A DNA stretch of 64,000 bases from Salminus brasiliensis. Lineage: Eukaryota; Chordata; Actinopteri; Characiformes; Bryconidae. A model generated the notes under the pieces. That model had not been told where the DNA came from, searched no databases, and worked only from the letters and a program-made list of their open reading frames with translations. Position numbers and translations under genes: made by a program. Shown here one piece after another: positions 63,561 through 64,000 of the stretch; within the stretch, counting starts at the first letter, position 1, and each line of letters opens with the position of its first letter. Location: assembly GCF_030463535.1 (NCBI RefSeq), contig NC_132878.1, positions 35,528,261-35,592,260 of the forward strand, in the 5' to 3' direction.

Positions 63561-64000
63561 GCTCTTGTCCTCATGTTGAACAATGGCAACTACAGACTCC
63601 AAAAGTGTTTGAAAGCTTAGAAGCAAGCCTAGGTATCTCATAACAGCAATGGAACACACTTGTAAAGCCAAATGTCCCAGACATTATGGTGTCCTGAAAT
63701 AAAGAGGGAGTGTGTGAAAAAGGTGTTGTCATTTTAACATGGAGAAACTGAAATGTATGCATTACCTATAAATGAAAGTCTGAAATTAGTACTTTATTCA
63801 CAACTGATCACTGAGGGTGATTTCGCACATTGCTGTTTTTTACTTTTTGATATACTGTGAATCTGGCAGTAGTTCTTTACATGGTCATGATGAATGGACC
63901 AATAGAAATTAGTTTTTTGCTTCTCCTGTAAAGGTGTGTCACAGTGATGATGAGATGCATGTTGGCTTGTGCAGTTATGTGAGTGTGGGTACTTTGTATA

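Overview
The window reads as teleost fish nuclear DNA. It has split genes with GT-AG introns, a vertebrate MAP3K5 (ASK1) gene, and fish-type repeats: L2 and Rex/CR1-like LINEs, Tc1-like transposons, Ty3/gypsy fragments, long CA, GA and TA microsatellites and minisatellites. The order or species cannot be fixed from sequence alone. All host genes recognised lie on the minus strand. No tRNA, rRNA or CRISPR array was seen.

Left part (about 1-25 kb): a tandem family of three intact paralogous genes and one wrecked copy. Gene A (2549-8529), gene C (15628-17749) and gene D (21864-24674) each assemble into seven coding exons with the same intron phases (2,1,2,2,2,1), giving about 321, 299 and 320 residues. 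I do not recognise the family by name. Each protein carries an NTCxLD motif near residue 62-65, an HMV motif near 221-235 and a (Y/H)DN motif about 15 residues later. That order and spacing recall a papain-fold cysteine peptidase of the USP/USPL1 (deubiquitinase or deSUMOylase) type. The broken copy B (9590-9945) is a frameshifted terminal piece. Next to it a 548-bp unit, made of a B exon fragment plus a promoter-like segment, is repeated 3.2 times in near-identical form. Each full unit holds two opposed interferon-stimulated response elements (ISREs). The same promoter segment lies upstream of gene A with two ISREs and a CRE, and gene D has an ISRE-like site in intron 1. The working picture is a fish-specific, interferon-responsive, fast-changing cluster of DUB-like genes.

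Right part (about 27.4-64 kb): map3k5, running from beyond the right edge down to a stop at 28630. Twenty-four coding exons (about 1,016 codons) are reconstructed with all phases matching. They run from the regulatory TPR-like region through the complete kinase domain, the 14-3-3 site, the coiled coil and the C-terminal SAM-like domain. Notable features are two GC-AG introns, an 18-nt microexon and a 6-nt tandem acceptor.

The rest is repeats: a 24 x 50-bp minisatellite with higher-order structure (1071-2270), a 21-bp minisatellite inside a map3k5 intron (37136-38155), two Ty3/gypsy remnants (about 18.5-21.2 kb and 49.8-51.6 kb), at least five Tc1-like remnants, three L2 tails and a dense simple-repeat cluster at 45.4-46.5 kb.
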